Assembly (NCBI GenBank): GCA_944989445.1
Contig: CALYLW010000067.1
Location: 38,905-102,904 of the forward strand
Reading direction: 5' to 3'
Length of the DNA: 64,000 bases
Origin: Ampullaceana balthica
Lineage: Eukaryota > Mollusca > Gastropoda > Lymnaeidae
Position 1 is the first letter of the stretch. Every line of letters starts with the position of its first letter. The position numbers were made by a program, and so were the translations under genes. A model generated the notes under the pieces. That model saw only the letters and a list, made by a program, of their open reading frames with translations. It had not been told where the DNA came from and did not search any database. Below are positions 22,916-36,200 of this stretch, piece after piece.

Positions 22916-23714
22916 ACACAGTTTTACAAACTCATTTATTAAATTTCTCTTATGGCCATTTCATTTTGTCTGTCAATATGTCGGTCTATCCGTTTGTCAA
23001 TTCATCCAACTAATCGTCTGTCTTGAAAATGCCCGGTAGACAGTTACGTGCCTAAATTGACAATGCTGGCTTTCATGTTAGAAACAGCTAAAATTTAGCC
23101 TTTCGGCTTTGTCGAATAATTGATCTTATAATTTGATAGCTCACAACGATTCTAGAGTATAGGCACTGACGGGGTAGCAATATGAAAGAATGAAACATCT
23201 AAATCAATTTGAAACTACGAAATATCTGTTTACAGTTATCTTAATTAAGTTTACCAACATAATAAAGTATATTCTTAGAGAAGACCGACATTTTCTCGAT
23301 AATTTGACTAAATCCGTTTCAATGCGTGTGAAAACCCGAGTAACTCCCTCATCAAACCGCGGGTCGTAGTCCCGTTGTCACCAAGATGGCAGACGCGATA
23401 ACTCTCGGCCAAAAACACCTCACTAATCGCGGGCCTTTGAGAATCGATCCTTTTTAATGGTATCCTCGGGGAAAGGTTAATGGCAGTGTTGTTAGAGGTC
23501 TGGGCCCTACAAGGACGTCGCACCAGTTTGGGGGGGGGGAGAGTGTGGTGGTACCATGACGACAGTAGTCAACGGACCAACAGGACGATCGGCGTAACTG
23601 ACTTGGGTCATGCGGGGCTCTAGAGGTCCATTCTCATTGTTGAAGCTCGTGTAAAACTTGCCGGTGAAATTAAAACTGGAATTTTTTTTGTCATCGTTAG
23701 TCTCCATCTTATTG
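22916..23714. other. Unassigned interval
   Basis: Nothing is recognised. A poly-G run lies at about 23529-23540. The minus-strand frames 23308-23523 and 23507-23707 show no domain. Confidence 0.5.
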
Positions 23715-23965
23715 TTATACTACCATAAATGGCTTCCCCTCCCCCTCCCCCTCCCCCCTCCCCCGACATAACTTATCATATACAAGCCAGAATAGATGGC
23801 AAATAACGATATTAGGATTACACGGTACCGCACAATTATACTACCATTGATATGGCTTCCCCTCCCCCCTCCCCCCGACATAACTTATCATATACAAGCC
23901 AGAATAGATGGCAAATAACGATATTAGGATTACACGGTACCGCACAATTGTACTACCAAAGAGAT
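23715..23965. repeat. Tandem duplication, about 2 x 112-121 bp
   Basis: The block running from ttatactaccat through ggcttcccct, a C-rich tract, gacataacttatcatataca and cacggtaccgcacaatt occurs twice (starts at 23715 and 23836). A partial third copy starts near 23948. Copies differ mainly in the length of the C-rich tract. Confidence 0.92.
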
Positions 23966-24923
23966 TTAATGACGTCACTAGAATACCCAAGAAATTTGAT
24001 TTCATCATTGGACTAGCAAAAATATATGATGACTTTATTAAAATAGTAACATGATTCCATGGGATTACATGAATGCCAAAAAAAACACAACTTTACATGG
24101 TTATTTAAGACAAGCAAAAATTGTTACATAGAGAAATGTACTTTCAATTGGCTCCTTAAACAAACAATCAATCATTGATCATTGATTTAATAATGTTCAT
24201 GTACATATTTTTGCGGGGAAGCAGCCAACTAAAGCGCATCAGGCTGCACAATCAGGGTTGAGCAGACGATATGCACTCTGCAATTGTTAAAACTGGAGGC
24301 TGAGATACGGCTGATACGTAAAAATCCGAGACATGAATTCCAATTATATTTCCGCTCTATGAATACTTTATAGAACTAAATTTATAAAACAGTCAGTTTA
24401 ACTAACGCTACAATAAAATACCCGGGGAGATTTCCGAAAAGATTCTATATTTAAAATAAAACCAATATAATTTGTACAAGATATTTTTTTTCATTGTTTG
24501 TTTGTTGGTGGTTTTTATTTTATTTTGTTGTTGTTTTTTTTGTTGTTATTTTGTTTAATTGCTTTTTCCACGCTTGAAAATATATAACACTAAAATATAA
24601 AAAAAGTTGTTGGGCGTGATATTAATGTGTAGGACTGTGTATCTGTGGGAAGCACAAATCCGCACTTTTGTATAGCGAGTTACCCTCACTTGAATGAATA
24701 ATTTAATTAAGTTTAGTACTATTTTCGCTGCTTGGCCGCAGTCAGTGTTTTGGTTCTATTTTTGGCCGGCCTTTTCCCCTAAATAAAATAATTCTACTGC
24801 CGCATTAAATGAAACCCTGTTTGGGGGTTTTGAGTTTGACCTATGACTCATTGACTGTGGCGTGTACGGACAATTCCTGTTATTCAGTTGTAATTTCTTT
24901 TCTTTTAAAAAAAAATAGAAACT
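23966..24923. other. Unassigned AT-rich interval
   Basis: No gene is recognised. A TGACGTCA lies at 23970-23977 and T/G-rich low-complexity sequence at about 24486-24560. Confidence 0.5.
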
Positions 24924-24934
24924 AAACGATTCTG
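24924..24934. repeat. LINE target-site duplication, left
   Basis: aaacgattctg, repeated exactly at 28325-28335. Its first A's could belong to either side of the junction. Confidence 0.88.
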
Positions 24935-27900
24935 CTCGTGGGAGATGCTGATCTTCTATCGAGCGCCTCCCCAGCCGGCGGATAGGGGAAAGCCCACCAG
25001 ATATGGAGGGTACCGGGGAAATAAAATACCCGGGGTGGACCAAAATCAGCCCTACTGCCTTGTAGGAAGTGGAGGGATCCACAAAGGCTAGGGACCTAAC
25101 CCGAACAAAGGCAGCTACCCATTGAGCTGTGAGGGGCAACCCCCCCAAGTGGTTGTGCGCAAGGCCAACAACCCTGCCATGTAAAAAATCATAGTTACAA
25201 AAACACCGAAAAGAGTTACAAAAGACATTTCAGTCCTGGGAGAGGATGGATTCCTTGAGGAGGAAAATATGACGCCTAATAGTGAAAGCCAGAACCTGGA
25301 AGCTATTAGGCCGACAACCATCATTTCTACCAGGACTACCACCGTCATTGGAGCTTGGAATGTCCGCACCATGTACGAGGCTGGTAAAGCTGCACAAATA
25401 GCCGCTGAGATGAGGAACTATAAGCTCACAATTCTCGGAATAAGTGAAGCAAGATGGACTGGATGGGGACAGAAGAGATTAATCTCAGGAGAGATGGTGT
25501 TATTTTCGGGACACGAAGAAGACGATGCCCCACATACCCTGGGTGTTGCTATGATGCTATCAAGGGCAGCACAAGGAGCACTCATTGGATGGGAGGCCCA
25601 TGGACCTAGAATTCTTCTAGCAACCTTTCGAACAAAGAAACGTAGCATCAACCTAGATGTTATACAATGCTACGCACCAACTAATGAAAGTGATGAAGGA
25701 GACAAAGAAGAATTCTACAATAGAGTAATGACCATAGTCCAGGGTCGCCCACGGAGGAACATCGTCATCCTCATGGGAGACTTTAATGCCAAGATCGGCA
25801 ATAGCAACACAGGGTACGAAGAGGTTATGGGACAGCAAGGGATAGGCGAGATGAACGACAATGGTGAGAGGTTTGCGGACCTATGTGCCGCAGCAGACCT
25901 GGTCATAGGGGGGAGTATTTTCCAGCACAAGAAGATTCACAAAGCTACATGGGTCTCACCGGACATGAGAACGATGAACCAAATAGACCATGTATGTATT
26001 CGTAAAAAATTCAGGCGATCTCTCCAAGACGTACGGGTTAAGAGGGGAGCTGATGTTGCCTCAGACCACCATCTTCTTGTGGCCAGGATGAAATTAAAAC
26101 TAAAGAGACATTATACCGAGCAAACAGCATACAGGACTCGGTATAATACCTCCCTCCTGAGGGACCAAGCCAAAAAGGAAGAATTCAAAATCTCACTATT
26201 CAATAAGTTCCAAGTCCTACAAGAAATACTTGAAGATGAAACCACCGAAGGAAAGTGGCAAAGCATGAAAGAAACAGTACAGTCAACATGCCAAGAAGTG
26301 CTAGGAAACAGGAAACAGGCACACAAAGAATGGATGACAGCGGGTACGCTGAGTAAAATAGAAGAAAGGAAAAGAAAGAAATCAGAAGTGAATAACAGCC
26401 GCACCCGAGCACAGAAAAACAAGGCCCAGAAGGAGTATGCAGATGCAAATAAGGAAGTTAAGAAAAGCATCAAGAGGGACAAGAAGGAATTTGTTGATAA
26501 ACTTGCTAAAGAAGCAGAGGATGCAGCTCACCAGGGGAACATGAGGGAACTGTTTGATACCATTAAGACGCTGTCAGGGAAATTTAGCAAGGTAGAGAGA
26601 CCAGTAAAGGACAAAATGGGAAACACCATACCAAGTGAGGAGCAACAGAGAGGGAGATGGAAGGAGCACTTTGAAGAGCTCCTAAACAGGCCTGAACCAA
26701 GGAATCCACCAGATATCCAACCAGCCGATAACGACCTGCTAATTGACTGTAATAGTCCCACCAAAGAAGAGATTAGCAGGGCCATTAAACAACTCAGAAA
26801 TGGAAAGGCTGCGGGACCCGATGGCATCCCAGCGGAGGCACTGAAGGCGGACTTGGAAACCAGTGTGGAAATGCTACACCCTCTGTTTATGAAGATATGG
26901 GAAGAGGAGCAAGTTCCTTCTGATTGGAAAGAGGGATACCTTATCAAGATCCCAAAGAAGGGAGACTTAAGCTCCTGCTCGAACTACAGAGGGATCACCC
27001 TGCTGTCCATCCCAGGAAAGGTTTTCAACCGTGTACTACTTAACAGGATGAAAAACGCTGTAGATCCTCTGTTGCGGGACGAACAAGCTGGCTTTCGCAC
27101 CAACAGATCCTGCACGGACCAGATAGCGACACTGCGCATCATTCTAGAGCAGTCACTAGAGTGGAACTCACCGCTCTATGTCAACTTTGTTGACTATGAA
27201 AAAGCCTTCGACAGTGTTGACAGGCAAACCCTGTGGAGATTGCTAAGGCATTACGGGGTGCCACAGAAGATTACGGATATAATCAGAAACATGTACGAAG
27301 GGATAAACTGCCGAGTTATCCATGGCCAGCAGGTGACAGATGCGTTCCAGGTGAAGACTGGTGTGAGACAAGGTTGCTTGCTGTCACCATTCCTCTTCCT
27401 GTTAGCCATTGACTGGGTGATGAAAACATCTACACAGCAGAAAAGGAATGGCATCCAATGGACCTTGTGGGATCAACTGGATGATCTTGACTTTGCTGAT
27501 GATCTTGCCCTTCTTGCACATACCCAACAACAGATGCAGGAGAAAACAAACATTGTCGCAGCCACTTCTGCTAGCATGGGTCTCAACATTCACAAAGGGA
27601 AGAGTAAAATCCTCAAGGTTAATGCCACCAGTACATCACCGATTATGCTTGAAGGAGAAGCCCTTGAGGAGGTGGACAGTTTTGTTTACCTTGGCAGCGT
27701 GGTAGATAAACAAGGTGGTACAGATGCGGACGTCAAAATAAGGATCGGAAAAGCAAGAGCAGCCTTCCAGCAACTCAAGAATGTTTGGGTCTCTAACAAC
27801 TTAGGCAGCAAGTTAAAAGTAAGGATTTTTAACGCTATGGTAAAACCTGTGCTGCTATATGGAGCCGAGACATGGAGAACAACGGCCGTAAACTTGACCA

Positions 27901-28324
27901 GAATCCAGTCCTTCATCAACAACTGTTTAAGAAGGATTCTCAGAATTCACTGGCCAGACAAAATCAGCAACCAGGAACTGTGGCAGCGGACAAAACAGAA
28001 GCCCATTGAGGAAGAGATTCTCCAGAAACGGTGGAGGTGGATTGGTCATACACTAAGAAAACCTGCTCCTAACACAACAAAGCAAGCCCTGAAATGGAAC
28101 CCACAGGGTAAGCGGAAAAGAGGCCGCCCAAGAAACACGTGGCGCCGAGAATTGGAGGCAGACATCAAGAGAATTGGCCATGAATGGAAGATCCTGGAGA
28201 AGCTGGCCCAGGATAGAGATGCCTGGAGGTCTCTCGTAGGTGGCCTATGCCCTTGGAGGAATCGCAGACGCCGACGATGATCGGTGGATGCCCCTCATGG
28301 ACGAGAAGGCTCAACAACAACAAC
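24935..28324 (+). mobile_element. Full-length RTE-like non-LTR retrotransposon (3390 bp)
   Basis: The element lies between two copies of an 11-bp target duplication. It has a 334-bp 5' leader (24935-25268), one ORF of 1003 codons, and a very short 3' UTR of 44 bp ending in a (CAA)n tail. A single ORF with an apurinic-type endonuclease and reverse transcriptase, a tiny 3' UTR and a simple-repeat tail are the hallmarks of the RTE clade. Clade assignment rests on structure, not on a tree. Full length, intact ORF and perfect TSD together indicate a recent insertion that may still be competent. Confidence 0.93.
25269..28280 (+). CDS. LINE endonuclease-reverse transcriptase (RTE-like), intact
   Basis: This 1003-residue protein nicks target DNA and copies its own RNA into the nick. 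An N-terminal endonuclease/exonuclease/phosphatase domain spans about residues 24-280. Its motifs are GAWNVRTM (catalytic-type Asn31), SEARW (Glu60), QCYAPTN, GDFNAKIG and, at its end, ASDHHLLV with the expected Asp-His. A charged linker follows. The reverse transcriptase lies at about residues 490-780, with NGKAAGPDGIP, YRGITLLS, DEQAGFR, VDYEKAFDSVD (Asp642/Asp648 region), GVRQGCLLSP and the catalytic FADD at 742-745. The C-terminal tail has a basic RKRGRPRNTWRRELEAD segment and a WRSLVGGLCPW ending typical of this family. No stop or frameshift interrupts it. The ATG at 25269 is the first in frame. Similar ORFs are often labelled craniofacial development protein 2-like in animal genomes, which is a mis-annotation of the endonuclease part. 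Confidence 0.95.
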   Translation: MTPNSESQNLEAIRPTTIISTRTTTVIGAWNVRTMYEAGKAAQIAAEMRNYKLTILGISEARWTGWGQKRLISGEMVLFSGHEEDDAPHTLGVAMMLSRAAQGALIGWEAHGPRILLATFRTKKRSINLDVIQCYAPTNESDEGDKEEFYNRVMTIVQGRPRRNIVILMGDFNAKIGNSNTGYEEVMGQQGIGEMNDNGERFADLCAAADLVIGGSIFQHKKIHKATWVSPDMRTMNQIDHVCIRKKFRRSLQDVRVKRGADVASDHHLLVARMKLKLKRHYTEQTAYRTRYNTSLLRDQAKKEEFKISLFNKFQVLQEILEDETTEGKWQSMKETVQSTCQEVLGNRKQAHKEWMTAGTLSKIEERKRKKSEVNNSRTRAQKNKAQKEYADANKEVKKSIKRDKKEFVDKLAKEAEDAAHQGNMRELFDTIKTLSGKFSKVERPVKDKMGNTIPSEEQQRGRWKEHFEELLNRPEPRNPPDIQPADNDLLIDCNSPTKEEISRAIKQLRNGKAAGPDGIPAEALKADLETSVEMLHPLFMKIWEEEQVPSDWKEGYLIKIPKKGDLSSCSNYRGITLLSIPGKVFNRVLLNRMKNAVDPLLRDEQAGFRTNRSCTDQIATLRIILEQSLEWNSPLYVNFVDYEKAFDSVDRQTLWRLLRHYGVPQKITDIIRNMYEGINCRVIHGQQVTDAFQVKTGVRQGCLLSPFLFLLAIDWVMKTSTQQKRNGIQWTLWDQLDDLDFADDLALLAHTQQQMQEKTNIVAATSASMGLNIHKGKSKILKVNATSTSPIMLEGEALEEVDSFVYLGSVVDKQGGTDADVKIRIGKARAAFQQLKNVWVSNNLGSKLKVRIFNAMVKPVLLYGAETWRTTAVNLTRIQSFINNCLRRILRIHWPDKISNQELWQRTKQKPIEEEILQKRWRWIGHTLRKPAPNTTKQALKWNPQGKRKRGRPRNTWRRELEADIKRIGHEWKILEKLAQDRDAWRSLVGGLCPWRNRRRRR

Positions 28325-28335
28325 AAACGATTCTG
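28325..28335. repeat. LINE target-site duplication, right
   Basis: aaacgattctg, identical to 24924-24934, directly after the (CAA)n tail. Confidence 0.88.
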
Positions 28336-29079
28336 AGTTAACACACAGCAATAACGGACACATCTTGAATAGCATGACATGAAAGGTCAGATGTATGTGA
28401 TAATAAGTTTTGAGGCTTAATGCAGCGCATTTATTCCTATAGAATAAGTCCGTTGCTGTTATAAACATCATCTCTCCATGCTGTCTTTCTATTTTAATGC
28501 AAATGTATACATTTCATAAGTCATAGACATATCGTAGGTCAAAGGCATTTCATACGTCATATAAATTTCACAGGATTTAGACATCTCATAGATATATACA
28601 TATCTAATATCATGATCTTATTTTTATTGATCTCCAATCAGACAAAATGGACGATAAAATTGTTGAGTTCTACGATCATTTCCAAACAGTTCCATGTTTA
28701 TACATGTGTTGGTGACGTCATACGGGCATCTATTCGTCACTAATTTAAAAGCATCAAGCATAGCATGAAAAATAATTATAAGAAAAATAATAATAATAAT
28801 GACAATAATGAATGCACATAGTGCATGAAAACGAAAGATGGGAAGACAAACATGTAGGGCTGACTTGGCCAAACTGAGAGAATGTGGGGGAAAATTAGAA
28901 ACAGTGAGAAAGTCGATTATTGCTGTTAAAATGTCAAGTAAATGCAAATCAATACAAGTCAACGCAAGTCAATCTGAATGGAACAAATGAGTTTTGTTGG
29001 TCATGTCCAAAGTAATGGTTCTGGTCTATGAAGTGATTTTTTTTATCAGAAGAGAGAAGACTGAGACCAGGAAAGAGAA
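28336..29079. other. Unassigned AT-rich interval
   Basis: Loose repetition of cataagtcatagacat-type phrases occurs at about 28515-28600. There is a short (TAA)n at 28786-28800 and a TGACGTCA at 28713-28720. The minus-strand frame 28624-28962 has an I-rich low-complexity stretch from the TAA repeat and no domain. Confidence 0.5.
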
Positions 29080-29428
29080 GGTTCACACGCCGCAATGAGT
29101 TCCAATACATACCTCAGGGCCGTGTTATAGGTTCACACGCCGCAATGAGTTCCAATACATACCTCAGGGCCGTGTTATAGGTTCACACGCCGCGATGAGT
29201 TCCAATACATACCTCAGGGCCGTGTTATAGGTTCACACGCCGCGATGAGTTCCAATACATACCTCAGGGCCGTGTTATAGGTTCACACGCCGCGATGAGT
29301 TCCAATACATACCTCAGGGCCGTGTTATAGGTTCACACGCCGCGATGAGTTCCAATACATACCTCAGGGCCGTGTTATAGGTTCACACGCCGCGATGAGT
29401 TCCAATACATACCTCAGGGCCGTGTTAT
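29080..29428. repeat. 50-bp minisatellite, 7 copies
   Basis: Units begin aggttcacacgccgcaatga and end cctcagggccgtgttat. Copies 1-2 have gccgcaatg and copies 3-7 have gccgcgatg; otherwise they look identical, so the array is young. Confidence 0.97.
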
Positions 29429-30276
29429 TCATGCAAGAATTGGCGACTGAAAAGATTTTGTAGTTTTTTTTAAATGTATACAAAGCAAGGAACGAAGAAC
29501 TGGTTCAATTTGAACACATATGAACACACATAAACACATCACTTTCTAAATGTCAAACTCCTCCGAAGTCTATAAGTTGTTATGTTGCAGATAACCAGAC
29601 AGTACTAATAATAGCTTGCAATATTACTCTTTTTAGAGCAGAGGAATGTGATGTGCTCTGGACGAAGTTTGTCGACACTACGGAGTTGAAAGAAACAGCC
29701 CAAAAAAAACCAACTAATGTCAATGGTTAACCAAGTTTAATAATTAACCCGTGTCAATGATCAACTCAAGATTCTAACATATTCTCAAAAGGTAAAATAA
29801 GCTTCACCAACTGCCAACTCCAACATTTCTCTTCTTGTCTCGGTCTTTATAGCCAGGCTTCTGTCTTGTCATCCTTTAACTTCACACAAAGTCTTGTCAG
29901 CTTTGATCTAATGGTCGTGCAGCACTTCTTCCATTTAAAAAAAAAGTTTGTCTTGATGCCCATTGACTCGGGCTGATTAAAATATGACCTACTGAGAACT
30001 AACCGCCGAATTGTGTGCACGACGGACTGAAGGCAGGAGTGATCCCCACATAGAGACCCGAGTAGCAAAACTCTTGTCTGGGAGGAAGCAGAACCAACAA
30101 CAATTGAGTATGATTGCCAAGTGATATTTAGACCACTGAGAAGCTGTTTCACCCAAATGTCATCAGTTATTAGTCTTTGGAACGGTTAACTTGTTCTTTT
30201 ATTTAAAAATAAAATCTTAAAATTAAATGCATCAACTGCAAGACATTTGAAAACAGAAGAAAATTATTAGTGCAGG
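29429..30276. other. Unassigned interval
   Basis: The minus-strand frame 29847-30152 (101 codons) has no recognised domain. No mobile element ends were found. Confidence 0.45.
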
Positions 30277-33200
30277 AAATGATAGGTCCTCAAACTAACA
30301 TGACCTTTTGGAGCAGTAAATGATAGGTCCTCAAACTAACATGACCTTTTGGAGCAGTAAATGATAGGTCCTCAAACTAACATGACCTTTTGGAGCAGTA
30401 AATGATAGGTCCTCAAACTAACATGACCTTTTGGAGCAGTAAATGATAGGTCCTCAAACTAACATGACCTTTTGGAGCAGTAAATGATAGGTCCTCAAAC
30501 TAACATGACCTTTTGGAGCAGTAAATGATAGGTCCTCAAACTAACATGACCTTTTGGAGCAGTAAATGATAGGTCCTCAAACTAACATGACCTTTTGGAG
30601 CAGTAAATGATAGGTCCTCAAACTAACATGACCTTTTGGAGCAGTAAATGATAGGTCCTCAAACTAACATGACCTTTTGGAGCAGTAAATGATAGGTCCT
30701 CAAACTAACATGACCTTTTGGAGCAGTAAATGATAGGTCCTCAAACTAACATGACCTTTTGGAGCAGTAAATGATAGGTCCTCAAACTAACATGACCTTT
30801 TGGAGCAGTAAATGATAGGTCCTCAAACTAACATGACCTTTTGGAGCAGTAAATGATAGGTCCTCAAACTAACATGACCTTTTGGAGCAGTAAATGATAG
30901 GTCCTCAAACTAACATGACCTTTTGGAGCAGTAAATGATAGGTCCTCAAACTAACATGACCTTTTGGAGCAGTAAATGATAGGTCCTCAAACTAACATGA
31001 CCTTTTGGAGCAGTAAATGATAGGTCCTCAAACTAACATGACCTTTTGGAGCAGTAAATGATAGGTCCTCAAACTAACATGACCTTTTGGAGCAGTAAAT
31101 GATAGGTCCTCAAACTAACATGACCTTTTGGAGCAGTAAATGATAGGTCCTCAAACTAACATGACCTTTTGGAGCAGTAAATGATAGGTCCTCAAACTAA
31201 CATGACCTTTTGGAGCAGTAAATGATAGGTCCTCAAACTAACATGACCTTTTGGAGCAGTAAATGATAGGTCCTCAAACTAACATGACCTTTTGGAGCAG
31301 TAAATGATAGGTCCTCAAACTAACATGACCTTTTGGAGCAGTAAATGATAGGTCCTCAAACTAACATGACCTTTTGGAGCAGTAAATGATAGGTCCTCAA
31401 ACTAACATGACCTTTTGGAGCAGTAAATGATAGGTCCTCAAACTAACATGACCTTTTGGAGCAGTAAATGATAGGTCCTCAAACTAACATGACCTTTTGG
31501 AGCAGTAAATGATAGGTCCTCAAACTAACATGACCTTTTGGAGCAGTAAATGATAGGTCCTCAAACTAACATGACCTTTTGGAGCAGTAAATGATAGGTC
31601 CTCAAACTAACATGACCTTTTGGAGCAGTAAATGATAGGTCCTCAAACTAACATGACCTTTTGGAGCAGTAAATGATAGGTCCTCAAACTAACATGACCT
31701 TTTGGAGCAGTAAATGATAGGTCCTCAAACTAACATGACCTTTTGGAGCAGTAAATGATAGGTCCTCAAACTAACATGACCTTTTGGAGCAGTAAATGAT
31801 AGGTCCTCAAACTAACATGACCTTTTGGAGCAGTAAATGATAGGTCCTCAAACTAACATGACCTTTTGGAGCAGTAAATGATAGGTCCTCAAACTAACAT
31901 GACCTTTTGGAGCAGTAAATGATAGGTCCTCAAACTAACATGACCTTTTGGAGCAGTAAATGATAGGTCCTCAAACTAACATGACCTTTTGGAGCAGTAA
32001 ATGATAGGTCCTCAAACTAACATGACCTTTTGGAGCAGTAAATGATAGGTCCTCAAACTAACATGACCTTTTGGAGCAGTAAATGATAGGTCCTCAAACT
32101 AACATGACCTTTTGGAGCAGTAAATGATAGGTCCTCAAACTAACATGACCTTTTGGAGCAGTAAATGATAGGTCCTCAAACTAACATGACCTTTTGGAGC
32201 AGTAAATGATAGGTCCTCAAACTAACATGACCTTTTGGAGCAGTAAATGATAGGTCCTCAAACTAACATGACCTTTTGGAGCAGTAAATGATAGGTCCTC
32301 AAACTAACATGACCTTTTGGAGCAGTAAATGATAGGTCCTCAAACTAACATGACCTTTTGGAGCAGTAAATGATAGGTCCTCAAACTAACATGACCTTTT
32401 GGAGCAGTAAATGATAGGTCCTCAAACTAACATGACCTTTTGGAGCAGTAAATGATAGGTCCTCAAACTAACATGACCTTTTGGAGCAGTAAATGATAGG
32501 TCCTCAAACTAACATGACCTTTTGGAGCAGTAAATGATAGGTCCTCAAACTAACATGACCTTTTGGAGCAGTAAATGATAGGTCCTCAAACTAACATGAC
32601 CTTTTGGAGCAGTAAATGATAGGTCCTCAAACTAACATGACCTTTTGGAGCAGTAAATGATAGGTCCTCAAACTAACATGACCTTTTGGAGCAGTAAATG
32701 ATAGGTCCTCAAACTAACATGACCTTTTGGAGCAGTAAATGATAGGTCCTCAAACTAACATGACCTTTTGGAGCAGTAAATGATAGGTCCTCAAACTAAC
32801 ATGACCTTTTGGAGCAGTAAATGATAGGTCCTCAAACTAACATGACCTTTTGGAGCAGTAAATGATAGGTCCTCAAACTAACATGACCTTTTGGAGCAGT
32901 AAATGATAGGTCCTCAAACTAACATGACCTTTTGGAGCAGTAAATGATAGGTCCTCAAACTAACATGACCTTTTGGAGCAGTAAATGATAGGTCCTCAAA
33001 CTAACATGACCTTTTGGAGCAGTAAATGATAGGTCCTCAAACTAACATGACCTTTTGGAGCAGTAAATGATAGGTCCTCAAACTAACATGACCTTTTGGA
33101 GCAGTAAATGATAGGTCCTCAAACTAACATGACCTTTTGGAGCAGTAAATGATAGGTCCTCAAACTAACATGACCTTTTGGAGCAGTAAATGATAGGTCC

Positions 33201-36200
33201 TCAAACTAACATGACCTTTTGGAGCAGTAAATGATAGGTCCTCAAACTAACATGACCTTTTGGAGCAGTAAATGATAGGTCCTCAAACTAACATGACCTT
33301 TTGGAGCAGTAAATGATAGGTCCTCAAACTAACATGACCTTTTGGAGCAGTAAATGATAGGTCCTCAAACTAACATGACCTTTTGGAGCAGTAAATGATA
33401 GGTCCTCAAACTAACATGACCTTTTGGAGCAGTAAATGATAGGTCCTCAAACTAACATGACCTTTTGGAGCAGTAAATGATAGGTCCTCAAACTAACATG
33501 ACCTTTTGGAGCAGTAAATGATAGGTCCTCAAACTAACATGACCTTTTGGAGCAGTAAATGATAGGTCCTCAAACTAACATGACCTTTTGGAGCAGTAAA
33601 TGATAGGTCCTCAAACTAACATGACCTTTTGGAGCAGTAAATGATAGGTCCTCAAACTAACATGACCTTTTGGAGCAGTAAATGATAGGTCCTCAAACTA
33701 ACATGACCTTTTGGAGCAGTAAATGATAGGTCCTCAAACTAACATGACCTTTTGGAGCAGTAAATGATAGGTCCTCAAACTAACATGACCTTTTGGAGCA
33801 GTAAATGATAGGTCCTCAAACTAACATGACCTTTTGGAGCAGTAAATGATAGGTCCTCAAACTAACATGACCTTTTGGAGCAGTAAATGATAGGTCCTCA
33901 AACTAACATGACCTTTTGGAGCAGTAAATGATAGGTCCTCAAACTAACATGACCTTTTGGAGCAGTAAATGATAGGTCCTCAAACTAACATGACCTTTTG
34001 GAGCAGTAAATGATAGGTCCTCAAACTAACATGACCTTTTGGAGCAGTAAATGATAGGTCCTCAAACTAACATGACCTTTTGGAGCAGTAAATGATAGGT
34101 CCTCAAACTAACATGACCTTTTGGAGCAGTAAATGATAGGTCCTCAAACTAACATGACCTTTTGGAGCAGTAAATGATAGGTCCTCAAACTAACATGACC
34201 TTTTGGAGCAGTAAATGATAGGTCCTCAAACTAACATGACCTTTTGGAGCAGTAAATGATAGGTCCTCAAACTAACATGACCTTTTGGAGCAGTAAATGA
34301 TAGGTCCTCAAACTAACATGACCTTTTGGAGCAGTAAATGATAGGTCCTCAAACTAACATGACCTTTTGGAGCAGTAAATGATAGGTCCTCAAACTAACA
34401 TGACCTTTTGGAGCAGTAAATGATAGGTCCTCAAACTAACATGACCTTTTGGAGCAGTAAATGATAGGTCCTCAAACTAACATGACCTTTTGGAGCAGTA
34501 AATGATAGGTCCTCAAACTAACATGACCTTTTGGAGCAGTAAATGATAGGTCCTCAAACTAACATGACCTTTTGGAGCAGTAAATGATAGGTCCTCAAAC
34601 TAACATGACCTTTTGGAGCAGTAAATGATAGGTCCTCAAACTAACATGACCTTTTGGAGCAGTAAATGATAGGTCCTCAAACTAACATGACCTTTTGGAG
34701 CAGTAAATGATAGGTCCTCAAACTAACATGACCTTTTGGAGCAGTAAATGATAGGTCCTCAAACTAACATGACCTTTTGGAGCAGTAAATGATAGGTCCT
34801 CAAACTAACATGACCTTTTGGAGCAGTAAATGATAGGTCCTCAAACTAACATGACCTTTTGGAGCAGTAAATGATAGGTCCTCAAACTAACATGACCTTT
34901 TGGAGCAGTAAATGATAGGTCCTCAAACTAACATGACCTTTTGGAGCAGTAAATGATAGGTCCTCAAACTAACATGACCTTTTGGAGCAGTAAATGATAG
35001 GTCCTCAAACTAACATGACCTTTTGGAGCAGTAAATGATAGGTCCTCAAACTAACATGACCTTTTGGAGCAGTAAATGATAGGTCCTCAAACTAACATGA
35101 CCTTTTGGAGCAGTAAATGATAGGTCCTCAAACTAACATGACCTTTTGGAGCAGTAAATGATAGGTCCTCAAACTAACATGACCTTTTGGAGCAGTAAAT
35201 GATAGGTCCTCAAACTAACATGACCTTTTGGAGCAGTAAATGATAGGTCCTCAAACTAACATGACCTTTTGGAGCAGTAAATGATAGGTCCTCAAACTAA
35301 CATGACCTTTTGGAGCAGTAAATGATAGGTCCTCAAACTAACATGACCTTTTGGAGCAGTAAATGATAGGTCCTCAAACTAACATGACCTTTTGGAGCAG
35401 TAAATGATAGGTCCTCAAACTAACATGACCTTTTGGAGCAGTAAATGATAGGTCCTCAAACTAACATGACCTTTTGGAGCAGTAAATGATAGGTCCTCAA
35501 ACTAACATGACCTTTTGGAGCAGTAAATGATAGGTCCTCAAACTAACATGACCTTTTGGAGCAGTAAATGATAGGTCCTCAAACTAACATGACCTTTTGG
35601 AGCAGTAAATGATAGGTCCTCAAACTAACATGACCTTTTGGAGCAGTAAATGATAGGTCCTCAAACTAACATGACCTTTTGGAGCAGTAAATGATAGGTC
35701 CTCAAACTAACATGACCTTTTGGAGCAGTAAATGATAGGTCCTCAAACTAACATGACCTTTTGGAGCAGTAAATGATAGGTCCTCAAACTAACATGACCT
35801 TTTGGAGCAGTAAATGATAGGTCCTCAAACTAACATGACCTTTTGGAGCAGTAAATGATAGGTCCTCAAACTAACATGACCTTTTGGAGCAGTAAATGAT
35901 AGGTCCTCAAACTAACATGACCTTTTGGAGCAGTAAATGATAGGTCCTCAAACTAACATGACCTTTTGGAGCAGTAAATGATAGGTCCTCAAACTAACAT
36001 GACCTTTTGGAGCAGTAAATGATAGGTCCTCAAACTAACATGACCTTTTGGAGCAGTAAATGATAGGTCCTCAAACTAACATGACCTTTTGGAGCAGTAA
36101 ATGATAGGTCCTCAAACTAACATGACCTTTTGGAGCAGTAAATGATAGGTCCTCAAACTAACATGACCTTTTGGAGCAGTAAATGATAGGTCCTCAAACT

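Noticed and set aside
22347..23039. 230-codon ORF with SPHNLVISSQ repeats
   Set aside because: It is a 19-bp array read in triplicate; a second plus-strand frame is also open.
26111..27922. Minus-strand ORFs within the LINE coding region
   Set aside because: They overlap the intact endonuclease-RT ORF and have no domain signal of their own.
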